NCBI GenBank assembly: GCA_025927765.1
Contig: JAICKU010000004.1
Location: 1 to 64,000 of the forward strand
Origin: Burkholderiales bacterium
GTDB lineage: Bacteria > Pseudomonadota > Gammaproteobacteria > Burkholderiales > Casimicrobiaceae
Direction: 5' to 3'
Length of the DNA: 64,000 bases
The notes under the pieces are model-generated. The model was not told where the DNA came from. It saw only the letters and a list, made by a program, of their open reading frames with translations, and did not search any database. The position numbers and the translations under genes are program-made. Shown here piece after piece: positions 33,773-42,771 of the stretch. The first letter of the stretch is position 1, and every line of letters begins with the position of its first letter.

Positions 33773-34573
33773 TCAGCGTCCGGACGGGTCGCGGCCCGAT
33801 CCGCGCGCGCCGTGGCCCATCATCGCCCGCTGCATCGCCTCGAACGTCGACGTTCCCGACGACAGCACGCCCTGCATCGCCGAGATCACCTTCTGCATCT
33901 CGCCGAGATCGGGGAACATGCCCATCGCCGCGCGCGTCTCGCGCATGCCCGGCACGCCTTGCATCTGCTCCTGCATCAGCGTGAAGAGCCGCTTCTGGAT
34001 CTCGACGATCAGCTCGAACATCTCGCCCCAGTAGCGCATCGAGCGCTCCACCGCCTCCTGCGTCGCGCCCTGCTGCGCCGCCATCAGCGACTGCGGGTCG
34101 CGCGCGCGTGCCGCGGTCCGCACCTGCCGCTGCTGGAAGTCGCGCGCCGCCTCCTCGCCTTCGAACTGCTTGCGGCGCAGTTGCGACGTGCCTTCGATGG
34201 CCGCGTTGATCACTTCGAGCGCGAGCTCGGCGTTCGCCTTGTACATCTCGACGGCACGCTCGGGCGTGAGCATCTTCGCCAGCGCCGCGGGATCGGGGGC
34301 GGCGAAGCTGCCAGCCCTCGCGCCGGACACGCCGGCGCGCGCTTTCCCGGATGTCGCGCCTTCGCCCGCCGCCCCTTGCGCCTCGGGACGCGTCGACTCG
34401 TCGCGATGGCGTTCGTCGCTGAGCGGCGCCGAAGCGTCGTGCGACGCGTCCGGGGCGCCCTTCGTCTCGTCGCCGTTGTTGCCGTTGTCGCTCGCGGCGG
34501 CATCCGACCGCCGCTGCGCACGGTTCTTCCGCGCCGGTTCCTGACGCGATGACGCCGCCGCTTTCCTGGCCAT
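33773..34573 (-). CDS. Phasin-family protein with disordered N-terminus
   Basis: 266 residues. The first 110 are disordered and rich in Ala, Ser, Asp and Arg. The rest is helical and phasin-like: MYKANAELALEVINAAIEG, LRRKQFEGEEAARDFQQRQV, and MRYWGEMFELIVEIQKR. Phasins coat polyhydroxyalkanoate granules; the basic, lysine/alanine-rich N-terminus could bind DNA, as in PhaM-like proteins. No pha genes are adjacent. The start is ATG 34573. Confidence 0.7.
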   Translation of the reverse strand: MARKAAASSRQEPARKNRAQRRSDAAASDNGNNGDETKGAPDASHDASAPLSDERHRDESTRPEAQGAAGEGATSGKARAGVSGARAGSFAAPDPAALAKMLTPERAVEMYKANAELALEVINAAIEGTSQLRRKQFEGEEAARDFQQRQVRTAARARDPQSLMAAQQGATQEAVERSMRYWGEMFELIVEIQKRLFTLMQEQMQGVPGMRETRAAMGMFPDLGEMQKVISAMQGVLSSGTSTFEAMQRAMMGHGARGSGRDPSGR

Positions 34574-34679
34574 GGCCAACCCTTTCCCGTGGACGACAAC
34601 TCGCATCAAACGCCCACCGCCGGCGTCCGTCAATACCGCGGTGTTTCCCCGGAAGGCGGCGTGCCCCGGAGCGGCGCGC

Positions 34680-36902
34680 CTAGAGCAGCTTGTCGAGCGT
34701 GATCGGCAGGTCACGCAGGCGGCGGCCGGTCGCGTGATGGATCGCGTTCGCCAACGCGGCCGGCACGCCCGTGATGCCGATTTCTCCGATGCCGCGAATG
34801 CCCAGCGGATTGAACGCGTAATCGGGATGGTCGACGAACAGGACGTCGATCGACTGGATGTCCGCGTTCACGGGCACGTGATACTCGGCGAGGTTCGCGT
34901 TCGCAATGCGGCCGCTGCGAAGCTCGAGCAGCGTCTCCTCGAGCAGCGCGAAGCCCACGCCCCAGACGATGCCGCCCTGCATCTGGCTGCGGGCGGTCTT
35001 GAGGTTCAGCGGACGGCCGATGTCGTACGCGGCGACCACGCGCGGCACGCGGATCACGCCGAGCTCGGGGTCGACGCGCACCTCGGCGAACACCGCGCCG
35101 AACGAATGGAGCGCGTAACGTTCCTTCGCATCGCCAGGCTTCGCCTCGGCGCTCGCCTCGAGCGGCTGACGATGGCGAGCAGCAAAGGCCGCCAGCGTTT
35201 CGCGACGTGACGGATTGTCGCGCACGATCATCCACCCATCGTCGATGGTCACCGCGGACGATGGGCTTCCATGCACCGGCGACGTCGCGTCGGCCACGGC
35301 GAGCGACACGAGGCGCTCGCGCAATTGCCGGCAAGCGGCCTGAACGGCCGGACCGACGCTCGCCGCGCTCATCGAGCCGCCAGACACCGGCGCCGGCGGC
35401 AGGCGCGTGTCGCCGAGTTCGAAGTGCACGTGCGCCGGCGGTACGCCGAGCGTCTCCGCCGCGACCTGCGTCATCACCGTGTACGTGCCGGTGCCTATGT
35501 CCTGCGAGCCCGATTGCACGACGAACGTGCCATCCGGCTGCAGTACGGCACGCGCGCTTGCGGCCATCCGATGCGCCGGATACGACGCGGTCGCCATGCC
35601 GTAGCCGACCAGCGTGTTGCCGTCGCGCATCGAGCGTGGCGCCCCCGTGCGCCGTGACCATCCGAAGCGCTCGGCCGCCTGCGCGTAGCACTCGCGCAGA
35701 TGCTTGCTCGAAAACGACTTGCCGGTCGCCGGCTCGCGTTCCGCGTAGTTCCTGAGGCGCAGCGCTACGGGATCGACGTGTAACGACACCGCGAGCTCGT
35801 CCATCGCGACCTCGAGCGCGAAATTGCCGCTCGCCTCGCCGGGCGCGCGCTGGAACGTCGGCGTGCCGATGTTGAGCTTGACCAGCCGGTGGCTCGTCGC
35901 GCCGTTCGGGCACGCGTACATCATGCGCGACACGACCGCCGACGGCTCGGTCCAGTCCTCGATCTGCGACGTTTGCGCGACGAGCTCGTGGCGAATCGAC
36001 GTGAGCGTGCCGTCGCGCCGCGCACCGAGTGCCACACGCTGGCGCGTATGCGGCCGGCCTCCCACGGGGCCGAACATCTGCGTGCGATCGACGACGAGCT
36101 TGACCGGACGCCCCACCTGGCGCGCAGCCATCGCGGCGAGCACCACGTGCGACCACGTCGAGCCCTTGCAACCAAAGCCGCCGCCGACGAACGGCGACAC
36201 GACGCGCACGTCGTCGGCCGCCATGCCGAGCGTCTTCGCGAGCGCGTCGCGCACCCCCGACACGTATTGCGTCGCGTCGTACACGGTGAGCTTGCCGTTC
36301 TGCCAGTCGGCGACCGTCGCGTGCGGCTCGAGCGGATTGTGCGTCTGCATCGGTGTCGTGTAGATCGCATCGACACGCACCTCCGCCACGCGCTCGCCCG
36401 CGGCCACGTCGCCCCATCGCTTGTCCGGCGGCGCGTGATTCACGTCCTTCGGCGTGTGCGCATGCGCGCGCTCGCGTTGAAAATCGAGCGCCGGCGACGC
36501 GCGCTCGTACTGCGCATGCACGAGCGCCGCCGCGGCCACTGCGTGCTCGAACGAATCGGCGACGACCACGGCAATGGGCTGCCGGTTGTAATGCACGTCG
36601 TCGTCCTGCAGCAGCGACAGCACGCGTCCGGCCGGTGGATCGAACGCGGCGTCGCCGTGCTTCGGCAGCGACGGCGCGTTGCGATGCGACAGCACGAGCA
36701 GCACGCCGGGCGACGCTTCGGGGGCTGCGGTGTCGAGAGCGACGATGCGACCTGCCGGAATCGTCGACAGCACCATCACCGCGTGGCACAGCCCCGCCGG
36801 GCGGAATTCGGCCGCGTAGCGTGCACCGCCGGTGGTCTTGAGCGGTCCATCGGTGCGATCGAGCGGTTGCCCGATCACGTGGCTCGTCGCGGTCTGCGTC
36901 AT
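34680..36902 (-). CDS. Xanthine dehydrogenase-family molybdopterin subunit (PaoC-like)
   Basis: 740 residues, the Moco-binding large subunit of an aldehyde/xanthine-type oxidoreductase. Ald_Xan domain at the N-terminus (GQPLDRTDGPLKTTGGARYA), then Moco motifs VSPFVGGGFGCKG, FQRAPGEASGNFALE, DIGTGTYTVMTQVAAE and, near the end, GIRGIGEIGITGVPAALANA with the catalytic Glu. Overlaps the FAD subunit gene by 4 bases. With the Tat-exported 2Fe-2S subunit it should form a periplasmic aldehyde oxidoreductase like PaoABC. Confidence 0.9.
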   Translation of the reverse strand: MTQTATSHVIGQPLDRTDGPLKTTGGARYAAEFRPAGLCHAVMVLSTIPAGRIVALDTAAPEASPGVLLVLSHRNAPSLPKHGDAAFDPPAGRVLSLLQDDDVHYNRQPIAVVVADSFEHAVAAAALVHAQYERASPALDFQRERAHAHTPKDVNHAPPDKRWGDVAAGERVAEVRVDAIYTTPMQTHNPLEPHATVADWQNGKLTVYDATQYVSGVRDALAKTLGMAADDVRVVSPFVGGGFGCKGSTWSHVVLAAMAARQVGRPVKLVVDRTQMFGPVGGRPHTRQRVALGARRDGTLTSIRHELVAQTSQIEDWTEPSAVVSRMMYACPNGATSHRLVKLNIGTPTFQRAPGEASGNFALEVAMDELAVSLHVDPVALRLRNYAEREPATGKSFSSKHLRECYAQAAERFGWSRRTGAPRSMRDGNTLVGYGMATASYPAHRMAASARAVLQPDGTFVVQSGSQDIGTGTYTVMTQVAAETLGVPPAHVHFELGDTRLPPAPVSGGSMSAASVGPAVQAACRQLRERLVSLAVADATSPVHGSPSSAVTIDDGWMIVRDNPSRRETLAAFAARHRQPLEASAEAKPGDAKERYALHSFGAVFAEVRVDPELGVIRVPRVVAAYDIGRPLNLKTARSQMQGGIVWGVGFALLEETLLELRSGRIANANLAEYHVPVNADIQSIDVLFVDHPDYAFNPLGIRGIGEIGITGVPAALANAIHHATGRRLRDLPITLDKLL

Positions 36903-37882
36903 GTCCGTGCTCCCTCGCGAATCGCGCGTACCACCGCACGCTGCGCGAGCGTCACCTTGAACGCGTTGTCGTGGTACGGCCGCGCGCCGTGCGTCGCTGC
37001 CGCACCCGCCGCGGACAGCGTAGCGTCGTCGAGCGCGTGTCCCACGAGTGCGTGCTCGGCATCGCGTGCGCGCCAGGGCTTGTGCGCCACGCCGCCCAGC
37101 ACGATGCGCGCGTCGCGGACGCGATCGCCGTCGAGGTCGAGTGCGGCGGCGACCGACACCAGCGCGAACGCGTAGCTTGCGCGGTCGCGCACCTTGAGAT
37201 AGCGCGAATGCTCCGCGAACGGTGACGGCGGCAGCGTGACCGCGGTGACGAGTTCGTCGTGGCGCAGTTCGGTGTCGCGCTGCGGCGTCGTGCCCGGCAG
37301 CCGATGGAAGTCGTGCATCGCGATGCGACGCGCGCCGCCCCGGCTTTGGGTCTCGACCACGGCATCGAGCGCCGCGAGCGCCACGCACATGTCCGACGGA
37401 TGGACCGCGATGCATCGATTGCTCGCGCCCAGGATCGCGTGGATGCGATTCGGCCCCTCGAGCGCCGTACAGCCGGAGCCGGGCTTGCGCTTGTTGCAGG
37501 CGTCGAAGCCGACGTCGACGAAATAGTGGCAGCGCGTGCGCTGCAGCAGGTTGCCGCCGACGGTCGCCATGTTGCGAAGCTGCGGCGACGCGCCGGAGAC
37601 GAGCGCCTGCGCGAGCAGCGGATAGCGCTCGCGGATGCGCCGGTCGTTTGCGAGATCGCTGTTCGGCACGAGCGCACCGATGCGCAGGCCGCCGTCGGGC
37701 AACGGCTCGATGCCGGCGAGCGGCAGATGCGTGATGTCGACGAGGCGCGCCGGCTGCTCGACGTCCCCTTTCATCAGATCGAGCAGGTTGGTGCCGCCGG
37801 CGAGGCAACGCGTGTTGCCTTCGGCCAGTGCCGTCAACGCATCGTCGATGCGCTCGGCGCGAACGTAGTCGAATGCGCGCAC
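36899..37882 (-). CDS. Xanthine dehydrogenase-family FAD subunit (PaoB-like)
   Basis: 327 residues from GTG 37882 (VRAFDYVRAERIDDAL), one base after the preceding stop; the frame is open 17 codons further but that part is not conserved. FAD-binding motifs CLAGGTNLLDLMK and NMATVGGNLLQRTRC are present. Like PaoB, it has a Cys-rich insert (CHYFVDVGFDACNKRKPGSGC) that should hold an extra 4Fe-4S cluster. Confidence 0.9.
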   Translation of the reverse strand: MRAFDYVRAERIDDALTALAEGNTRCLAGGTNLLDLMKGDVEQPARLVDITHLPLAGIEPLPDGGLRIGALVPNSDLANDRRIRERYPLLAQALVSGASPQLRNMATVGGNLLQRTRCHYFVDVGFDACNKRKPGSGCTALEGPNRIHAILGASNRCIAVHPSDMCVALAALDAVVETQSRGGARRIAMHDFHRLPGTTPQRDTELRHDELVTAVTLPPSPFAEHSRYLKVRDRASYAFALVSVAAALDLDGDRVRDARIVLGGVAHKPWRARDAEHALVGHALDDATLSAAGAAATHGARPYHDNAFKVTLAQRAVVRAIREGART

Positions 37883-37883
37883 G

Positions 37884-38549
37884 TCATGTGCTCCGGGTCG
37901 CGGCGTCGCGCACGGCGGCGACGATCCCGACATACGCGCCGCACCGGCACAGGTTGCCGCTCATGCGCTCGCGGATCTCCGCGTCGGTCAACGCGATCGG
38001 TCCGCGCTGGCGCACGTCCTGCGTCGCCGCGCTGATGGTGTCGCTGCGCGCTTCCTGCAGCATCGCCACTGCCGAGCAGATCTGGCCGGGCGTGCAATAG
38101 CCGCACTGGAAGCCATCGCGCTCGACGAACGCCGCCTGCACCGCGTGCAATGCGCCGTGGGGCGCGAGCCCTTCGACCGTGCGAATGCGATCGCCCTGAT
38201 GTGCGATGGCGAGGGCCAGGCATGCATTGATGCGCCGATCGTTCACCAGCACGGTGCACGCACCGCACTGGCCGCGGTCGCAGCCTTTTTTCGTGCCGGT
38301 CAAGCCGATGTATTCGCGCAGCGCGTCGAGCAGCGTGACGCGCGGCTCGAGCGACAGCATGTAGTCGCGGCCGTTGACCTGCAACCGGACCGGCGCGAGC
38401 GCGCCGCGTTCGACGTGCGCGCTTGCGACGAGAGGCGCATCCTCCGCCGCGAACAACGACGGTGTGTGCGCGACGACGCCGAGACTGGCGGTGCCGAGGA
38501 GAAAGCGTCTGCGAGCGTGACCCTCGGCCGTCAGCCGGTTCGCATCCAT
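37884..38549 (-). CDS. Xanthine dehydrogenase-family 2Fe-2S subunit, Tat-exported (PaoA-like)
   Basis: 221 residues starting ATG 38549. A twin-arginine leader (ARRRFLLGTASLGVV) precedes two 2Fe-2S clusters: CDRGQCGACTVLV with a later Cys, and CGYCTPGQ plus NLCRCGAY. Transfers electrons from the Moco subunit. A TTG at 38555 is possible but lies in a hairpin. First gene of the three-subunit operon. Confidence 0.9.
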   Translation of the reverse strand: MDANRLTAEGHARRRFLLGTASLGVVAHTPSLFAAEDAPLVASAHVERGALAPVRLQVNGRDYMLSLEPRVTLLDALREYIGLTGTKKGCDRGQCGACTVLVNDRRINACLALAIAHQGDRIRTVEGLAPHGALHAVQAAFVERDGFQCGYCTPGQICSAVAMLQEARSDTISAATQDVRQRGPIALTDAEIRERMSGNLCRCGAYVGIVAAVRDAATRST

Positions 38550-38552
38550 TCG

Positions 38553-38588
38553 CAAGAGACCCGCGACGCTTGCCGCGGGTTCCTCTTG
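38553..38588 (-). terminator. Hairpin between copper-oxidase operon and aldehyde oxidoreductase operon
   Basis: Arms CAAGAGACCCGCG and CGCGGGT-(TC)-CTCTTG pair over 13 bp with a 2-base bulge and an 8-base loop. It lies downstream of the 38610 gene on the same strand and directly before the PaoA-like start. No T-run follows; it may be a terminator or a processing site. Confidence 0.5.
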
Positions 38589-38609
38589 CTGGAGGCAACG
38601 ACAATCGCG

Positions 38610-39014
38610 CTACTTCGGCTCGACGAGCACGCCGTCGCGCGCGACGCGGATCAGCGTGAGTTGCGTTTGGGGATCGCGTAATGCCGTGCGTACGGCGGCG
38701 ACCGTCGCTTGCGGATTCTGCGATGCAGCGACCGCGAACGACAGCGCCGCCGGCGACGCCGACGTGCGCACGCTCGCCGCTTCGACGCCGCGCAGCTTGC
38801 GCGCGACCTGCGCGAGCCGCCCGGCCGCCAACTCGGCACGCGGCCCTTCGACGCCGACGAACAGCACCTGCTGATGGCGACGCATCGCCTGCGCGATCAC
38901 CGCGTGGTCGTACGTCGCGGCGACCTTGTCCTCCACACATGCACCGCATGCGCTCGCCGCGTCGGCGGCAACGAGCGCAGCGACGAGGGCTACGAACGTC
39001 CACGTGCACTTCAT
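38610..39014 (-). CDS. Exported protein of unknown function coupled to the copper oxidase
   Basis: 134 residues: signal peptide MKCTWTFVALVAALVAADAA followed at once by ACGACVEDK, a CxxC that could bind copper or a haem-free thiol pair. The remainder (QVLFVGVEGP..., LRGVEAASVRTS, a final beta strand LTLIRVARDGV) has the alternation of a heavy-metal-associated ferredoxin-like fold, but without that fold's usual metal loop. I do not recognise a named family. Its ATG overlaps the stop of the nitrite-reductase-like gene, so it is likely a maturation partner or electron/copper carrier. Confidence 0.65.
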   Translation of the reverse strand: MKCTWTFVALVAALVAADAASACGACVEDKVAATYDHAVIAQAMRRHQQVLFVGVEGPRAELAAGRLAQVARKLRGVEAASVRTSASPAALSFAVAASQNPQATVAAVRTALRDPQTQLTLIRVARDGVLVEPK

Positions 39015-40756
39015 CACTTGCCCTTCCCCTTCGTCCTCTCGTTGGCTTCGTTCGGGTGCCGCATCTGCATCGACTGCGCTTCCGGAGGACCCGACGGACG
39101 CACCAGCCCCTGCTGCCCCGACAGCGTCTGTCCCGGCGGCTTCGTCGTCCCCGGCCCGGCCGGCGCCGGCTGCTGCTCGTTGGCCGGCCGCAGGTGCTCG
39201 TCGGACCACTTGAAGTACGCGATGAATTCCTTGATGTCCTTGTTGGTGAGGTTCTGGTTGGGCATCGGCACCTTGTACTTCTCGAGCAGCTTCTTCGCGT
39301 CGGGGTCGGTCTTCAGCATGTCCTCGGGCGACTTCAGCCAGCGCGTGAGCCACGCGTCGCTCTGCCGCTTGGTGACGTTGTAGAGATCGGGCCCGAGCTT
39401 GTCGCCGCCGCCGATCGAATGGCAGGCGAGGCACTTCGACTCGAACGCGAGCTTGCCGTTGACCGCCACCGGATCGGTCGGTGCGCCGGTCGCGGGGATG
39501 TTGTGGTGCTCGCCTTCGAGGCCCGGTTGCGCGGGCCCGGCGACGAGCAGGCCGACCGCGCCCTGCGATGCGTTCGCGAAATGGTGATCGACCATCGTGT
39601 ACGTGCCCGCCTCGGGCACGATGAACTCGACGATCGCGCTGTTGCTCGACCCGAGCAGCACCGTCTGCGAGCCGCGCAGCTGGTTGTCGGGGTTGCCTTC
39701 GAGCCACACGCGATCGAAGATCGTGCCCACCACGTGGAAACTCGACGTGTTCGATGGTCCGATGTTCAGCAGGAAGAGCCGCACGCGCTCGCCGGGCTTC
39801 GCTTCGAACGGATGGTCGACGAGGCCGTTGTAGCGCCCGTTGAAGACGGTAAAGGTCGGCGCCTTCGTACGCACGCGCTCGGTGTCGAGCACGTACAGCG
39901 GCACGCCATCGAGCTTGCGATGCCGCGGATCGAGGCGCGTGTAGAACTCGCTTTGCACGACCGCGAACTCGTGGTCGACCTTCGTCGGATAACCGTTTGC
40001 GGGCTCGACGATCACCATGCCGTACATGCCCGACGCGATGTGCTCGAGCACCATCGGCGTGCCGCAGTGATACATGTAAACGCCCGGATAGTTGGCGGTG
40101 AACTCGAAGTCGATCGTCTGTCCCGGCGCGATCGAGCGGTACTTGTCGGTGGGCGACACCATCGCCGCATGGAAATCCATCGAGTGCATCATCGGCGGCG
40201 AGATCTCGAGGCCCGGCGCATGCTCGTCGCTGCGGTTGGTCATCGAGAACTTGATGCGATCGCCGACGCGGGCGCGAATGATGGGGCCCGGTACCTGGTC
40301 GCCGAACGTCCACGCGGTGAATTTGACGCCGGGCGCGAGATCGATCACCTTGTGCGTGGTGTCGAGGTGCACCTCCTTGACAGGATCGGGCACGAGCGGC
40401 TTCACCACACCGTCCGTGCTGAGCGAGCTGCCGCTTGCGAACGGACCGGTGTGGCGCTCGTTCGACAGTTTCGCAGGACCCGGCTTGAAATCCATCTTCG
40501 AAATGTCGTACTGGTCGTCGTGCACTTCGTGCGGTGCCGCGGGTTGCGCCGCCGGCACCTTTTCGGCCGCGGCGGGTGTCGCCGAACTCGAGGACGACAC
40601 GGGCGAAGCCGAGGCCACCGGACTCGACCGCGCCGCCGCCGGGCCGACGGGTGCCGGCGCGGGTGGTCGCCGCTCGCATCCGGCACCCACGACAATGCCG
40701 AACGTCACTGCAGCGACGCCGGCAACACGAAGGCATGCATTCCAGTCAGCGGTCAT
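39014..40756 (-). CDS. Copper nitrite reductase-like multicopper oxidase fused to cytochrome c
   Basis: 580 residues. Lipoprotein-type leader (FGIVVGAGC), a Pro/Ala/Ser-rich linker to about residue 95, two cupredoxin domains, then a class-I cytochrome c (CLACHS near residue 442). Copper ligands by eye: MHSMDFHAA (type 1 and 2 His), YHCGTPMVLEHIASGM (type 2 His, type 1 Cys, His, Met), SSFHVVG and VDHHF (type 2 site). This is the NirK fold with the fused haem seen in Ralstonia-type NirK. The GTP between Cys and Met differs from classical NirK, so nitrite is the likely but unproven substrate. Confidence 0.8.
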   Translation of the reverse strand: MTADWNACLRVAGVAAVTFGIVVGAGCERRPPAPAPVGPAAARSSPVASASPVSSSSSATPAAAEKVPAAQPAAPHEVHDDQYDISKMDFKPGPAKLSNERHTGPFASGSSLSTDGVVKPLVPDPVKEVHLDTTHKVIDLAPGVKFTAWTFGDQVPGPIIRARVGDRIKFSMTNRSDEHAPGLEISPPMMHSMDFHAAMVSPTDKYRSIAPGQTIDFEFTANYPGVYMYHCGTPMVLEHIASGMYGMVIVEPANGYPTKVDHEFAVVQSEFYTRLDPRHRKLDGVPLYVLDTERVRTKAPTFTVFNGRYNGLVDHPFEAKPGERVRLFLLNIGPSNTSSFHVVGTIFDRVWLEGNPDNQLRGSQTVLLGSSNSAIVEFIVPEAGTYTMVDHHFANASQGAVGLLVAGPAQPGLEGEHHNIPATGAPTDPVAVNGKLAFESKCLACHSIGGGDKLGPDLYNVTKRQSDAWLTRWLKSPEDMLKTDPDAKKLLEKYKVPMPNQNLTNKDIKEFIAYFKWSDEHLRPANEQQPAPAGPGTTKPPGQTLSGQQGLVRPSGPPEAQSMQMRHPNEANERTKGKGK

Positions 40757-40867
40757 CTCGTCTCCGTTTCCCTCGTTGATCGGTGCGCGGGCAAGTCTAT
40801 GTTGATTCCGCGGTCGGGCAAAGTACGCCACGCAAGAAGAGACTGGCAGCATCCGGCTCGGCCTGCG

Positions 40868-40881
40868 TTGATCGTCGTCAA
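40868..40881. promoter_or_regulatory. FNR/ANR box between copper oxidase and hemerythrin genes
   Basis: TTGAT-CGTC-GTCAA, one mismatch from the symmetric consensus. It lies 57 bases before the hemerythrin ATG and 111 bases before the nitrite-reductase-like ATG, so it could serve either or both divergent genes. Confidence 0.7.
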
Positions 40882-40938
40882 CGACGCCTTTTTCCCGCAC
40901 TGCCAACATCTGCGGCCACTCCGATCTGTAACACACCC

Positions 40939-41517
40939 ATGAAAGCGATCGACATCCTGCGCGACGAGCATCGCTCGCTCGCCGCCGTGCTTCACGGCAT
41001 GCGCCATCTCGTGCGCGAGATCGACGCAGGACGCATGGCGCCCGATTTCCGGCTCTTCGACGCGATGCTCTATTACATCGACGCGTTTCCCGAGCGCTTC
41101 CATCACCCGCGCGAGGACGAGTACCTGTTCCGTCGCGTGCTCGCACGCGCGCCGGCGGCCGCACCGATCGTCGCGCATCTCGAAGACGAACACCGCGAAG
41201 GTGCTTTGCGCATTCGCGCGCTTGCGCAAAGCCTCGAGCGTTATCGCGCGGGGGGTGCGCGCGAATTCGCGGCGTTCCGCGATGCCGTCGACGATTACGC
41301 GGGGTTCCACTGGAAGCACATGCGCGCCGAGGAGGACGAACTGCTGCCGCTCGCGCGGGCGCATCTCACGCAAGACGACTGGCGTGCGGTCGATGCCGGC
41401 TTCGCCGGCGCGCCCGACCCGTTGCACGGCGCCGGCGTCGCGGAGTACGACGCGCTCTTTCGCCGCATCGTCACGCTCGCGCCACCGCCGATCGGCGTCG
41501 GGCCGCCGGCGGGTTGA
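40939..41517 (+). CDS. Hemerythrin-domain protein
   Basis: 192 residues. Iron ligands of the hemerythrin four-helix bundle are visible: ILRDEHRSL, RFHHPREDEYLF, LEDEHREG, and HWKHMRAEEDELLPLA. Binds a di-iron site that senses or stores oxygen or nitric oxide, related to YtfE/DNRE-type repair proteins. Placement opposite a nitrite-reductase-like gene, behind an FNR box, fits nitric oxide or oxygen handling. The start is ATG 40939. Confidence 0.88.
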   Translation: MKAIDILRDEHRSLAAVLHGMRHLVREIDAGRMAPDFRLFDAMLYYIDAFPERFHHPREDEYLFRRVLARAPAAAPIVAHLEDEHREGALRIRALAQSLERYRAGGAREFAAFRDAVDDYAGFHWKHMRAEEDELLPLARAHLTQDDWRAVDAGFAGAPDPLHGAGVAEYDALFRRIVTLAPPPIGVGPPAG

Positions 41518-41546
41518 CGCGCCTCCACGATCGTTGCTACCATCGC

Positions 41547-41566
41547 TACCGTATATCCGTACGGTA
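41547..41566. promoter_or_regulatory. Putative LexA operator at lexA
   Basis: Palindrome TACCGTA-TATCCG-TACGGTA ending 3 bases before the lexA ATG. A TATATC inside it could be a -10 element, implying a very short or absent leader. The same palindrome occurs at dnaE2. It does not match the E. coli box (CTGT-N8-ACAG). Confidence 0.75.
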
Positions 41567-41569
41567 TAA

Positions 41570-42226
41570 ATGCCCCGCCCCGCCGCCCCTGCCGAACCGC
41601 GTGCGCTGACCGCGCGCCAGCAGCAGATCCTCGACTGGATCCGCGCGCACATGGAAGCCAGCGGCATGCCGCCCACGCGCGCCGAAATCGCCGCGGGCCT
41701 CGGGTTCTCGACGCCGAGTTCTGCCGAAGATCACCTGCAGGCGCTCGCGCGCAAGGGCGCGATCGAGCTATTGCCCGGCGCCTCGCGCGGACTGCGTCTC
41801 AAGGATGCCGCAGCGTGGCCGGCGCAGGCCACGCTGCCGCTGATCGGGCGTGTCGCCGCAGGGCAGCCCATCCTCGCCGTCGAGAACATCGAGGCGCGGC
41901 ATCGCGTCGACCCCGCACTCTTCTCGCCGCGCGCCGATTACCTTTTGCGTGTGCGCGGCGAAAGCATGCGCGATGCCGGCATTCTCGACGGCGATCTCCT
42001 CGCCGTGCATCGTACGCAGGAAGCGCGCAACGGCCAGATCGTCGTCGCGCGCATCACGAGCGCGAGTGGCGACGATGTCACGGTGAAGCGCCTGCGGCGG
42101 CGCGGCCACGACGTGCTGCTGCTCCCGGCCAACGGCGCGTTCGAGCCCATCGTCGTCGATCCGCGGCACACGCCGTTCGCGATCGAGGGCGTGGCCGTCG
42201 GCCTCGTTCGCAGCGGCGGCTGGTAA
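41570..42226 (+). CDS. lexA: LexA repressor, lexA2-like
   Basis: 218 residues: winged-helix domain ([20 protein letters not shown]) and S24 latent protease with the Ala-Gly cleavage site (GRVAAGQP), catalytic Ser in [10 protein letters not shown] and Lys in VTVKRLRR. The recognition helix reads [14 protein letters not shown] against FRSPNAAEEHLKAL in E. coli, so operator contacts differ. RecA-driven self-cleavage should derepress its regulon. ATG lies next to the putative operator; there is no ribosome site, suggesting a leaderless mRNA. Confidence 0.93.
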   Translation: MPRPAAPAEPRALTARQQQILDWIRAHMEASGMPPTRAEIAAGLGFSTPSSAEDHLQALARKGAIELLPGASRGLRLKDAAAWPAQATLPLIGRVAAGQPILAVENIEARHRVDPALFSPRADYLLRVRGESMRDAGILDGDLLAVHRTQEARNGQIVVARITSASGDDVTVKRLRRRGHDVLLLPANGAFEPIVVDPRHTPFAIEGVAVGLVRSGGW

Positions 42227-42288
42227 CGCCGCATCTTCCGGTGCCCGGTCGGGCATCGTCCCTGTCCCGTCGATTACAGGAGGTTACG

Positions 42289-42747
42289 ATGGTTGCTCCC
42301 ATTCCCGCCGGCTATCGCAGCATCACGCCGTACCTCATGGTGCGCGGTGCCGATCGCGCGATCGCGTTCTACAGCGAAGCGTTCGGCGCGCAGGAGGTCA
42401 TGCGCTTCCCGATCCCCGGCGGCAAGATCGGCCATGCCGAAATCAAGATCGGCGATTCGTACGTGATGCTCGCCGACGAAACGAACGAATCTCCGGGCCC
42501 ACAGAGCCTCGGTGGCGTGGGTGTGAGCCTCATGCTCTACGTCGACGACGTCGACGCCACGTTCGCGCGGGCACTCGCGGCCGGGGCGGCCGAACGTCGC
42601 GCCCTCGCCGACCAGTTCTACGGCGATCGCAACGGCACGCTCGTCGATCCGTTCGGCCATGTATGGACGGTCGGCACGCATCGCGAAGACGTCTCGACGG
42701 AGGAAATGCAGCGGCGCATCGCGGCGCTCGACCCTCACGCCGGCTGA
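42289..42747 (+). CDS. VOC-superfamily (PhnB/glyoxalase-like) protein
   Basis: 152 residues: two VOC half-domains, opening ITPYLMVRGADRAIAFYSEA and ending DPFGHVWTVGTH. The PhnB-like group includes metal-dependent and metal-free members with no single function. AGGAGG precedes ATG 42289. Third-party position between lexA and imuA is unusual; it may be an SOS passenger or have its own role in detoxification together with the following GST. Confidence 0.88.
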   Translation: MVAPIPAGYRSITPYLMVRGADRAIAFYSEAFGAQEVMRFPIPGGKIGHAEIKIGDSYVMLADETNESPGPQSLGGVGVSLMLYVDDVDATFARALAAGAAERRALADQFYGDRNGTLVDPFGHVWTVGTHREDVSTEEMQRRIAALDPHAG

Positions 42748-42771
42748 TTGGCGTCACGAAAGGAGTAACGC

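Noticed and set aside
38610-40756. Large minus-strand frame overlapping the copper oxidase as a separate gene
   Set aside because: It is a shadow frame with Arg/Ala-rich nonsense; only its last 134 codons match a plausible protein.
38610-41517. Complete denitrification cluster
   Set aside because: Only a nitrite-reductase-like gene and a hemerythrin are present; no nor or nos genes.
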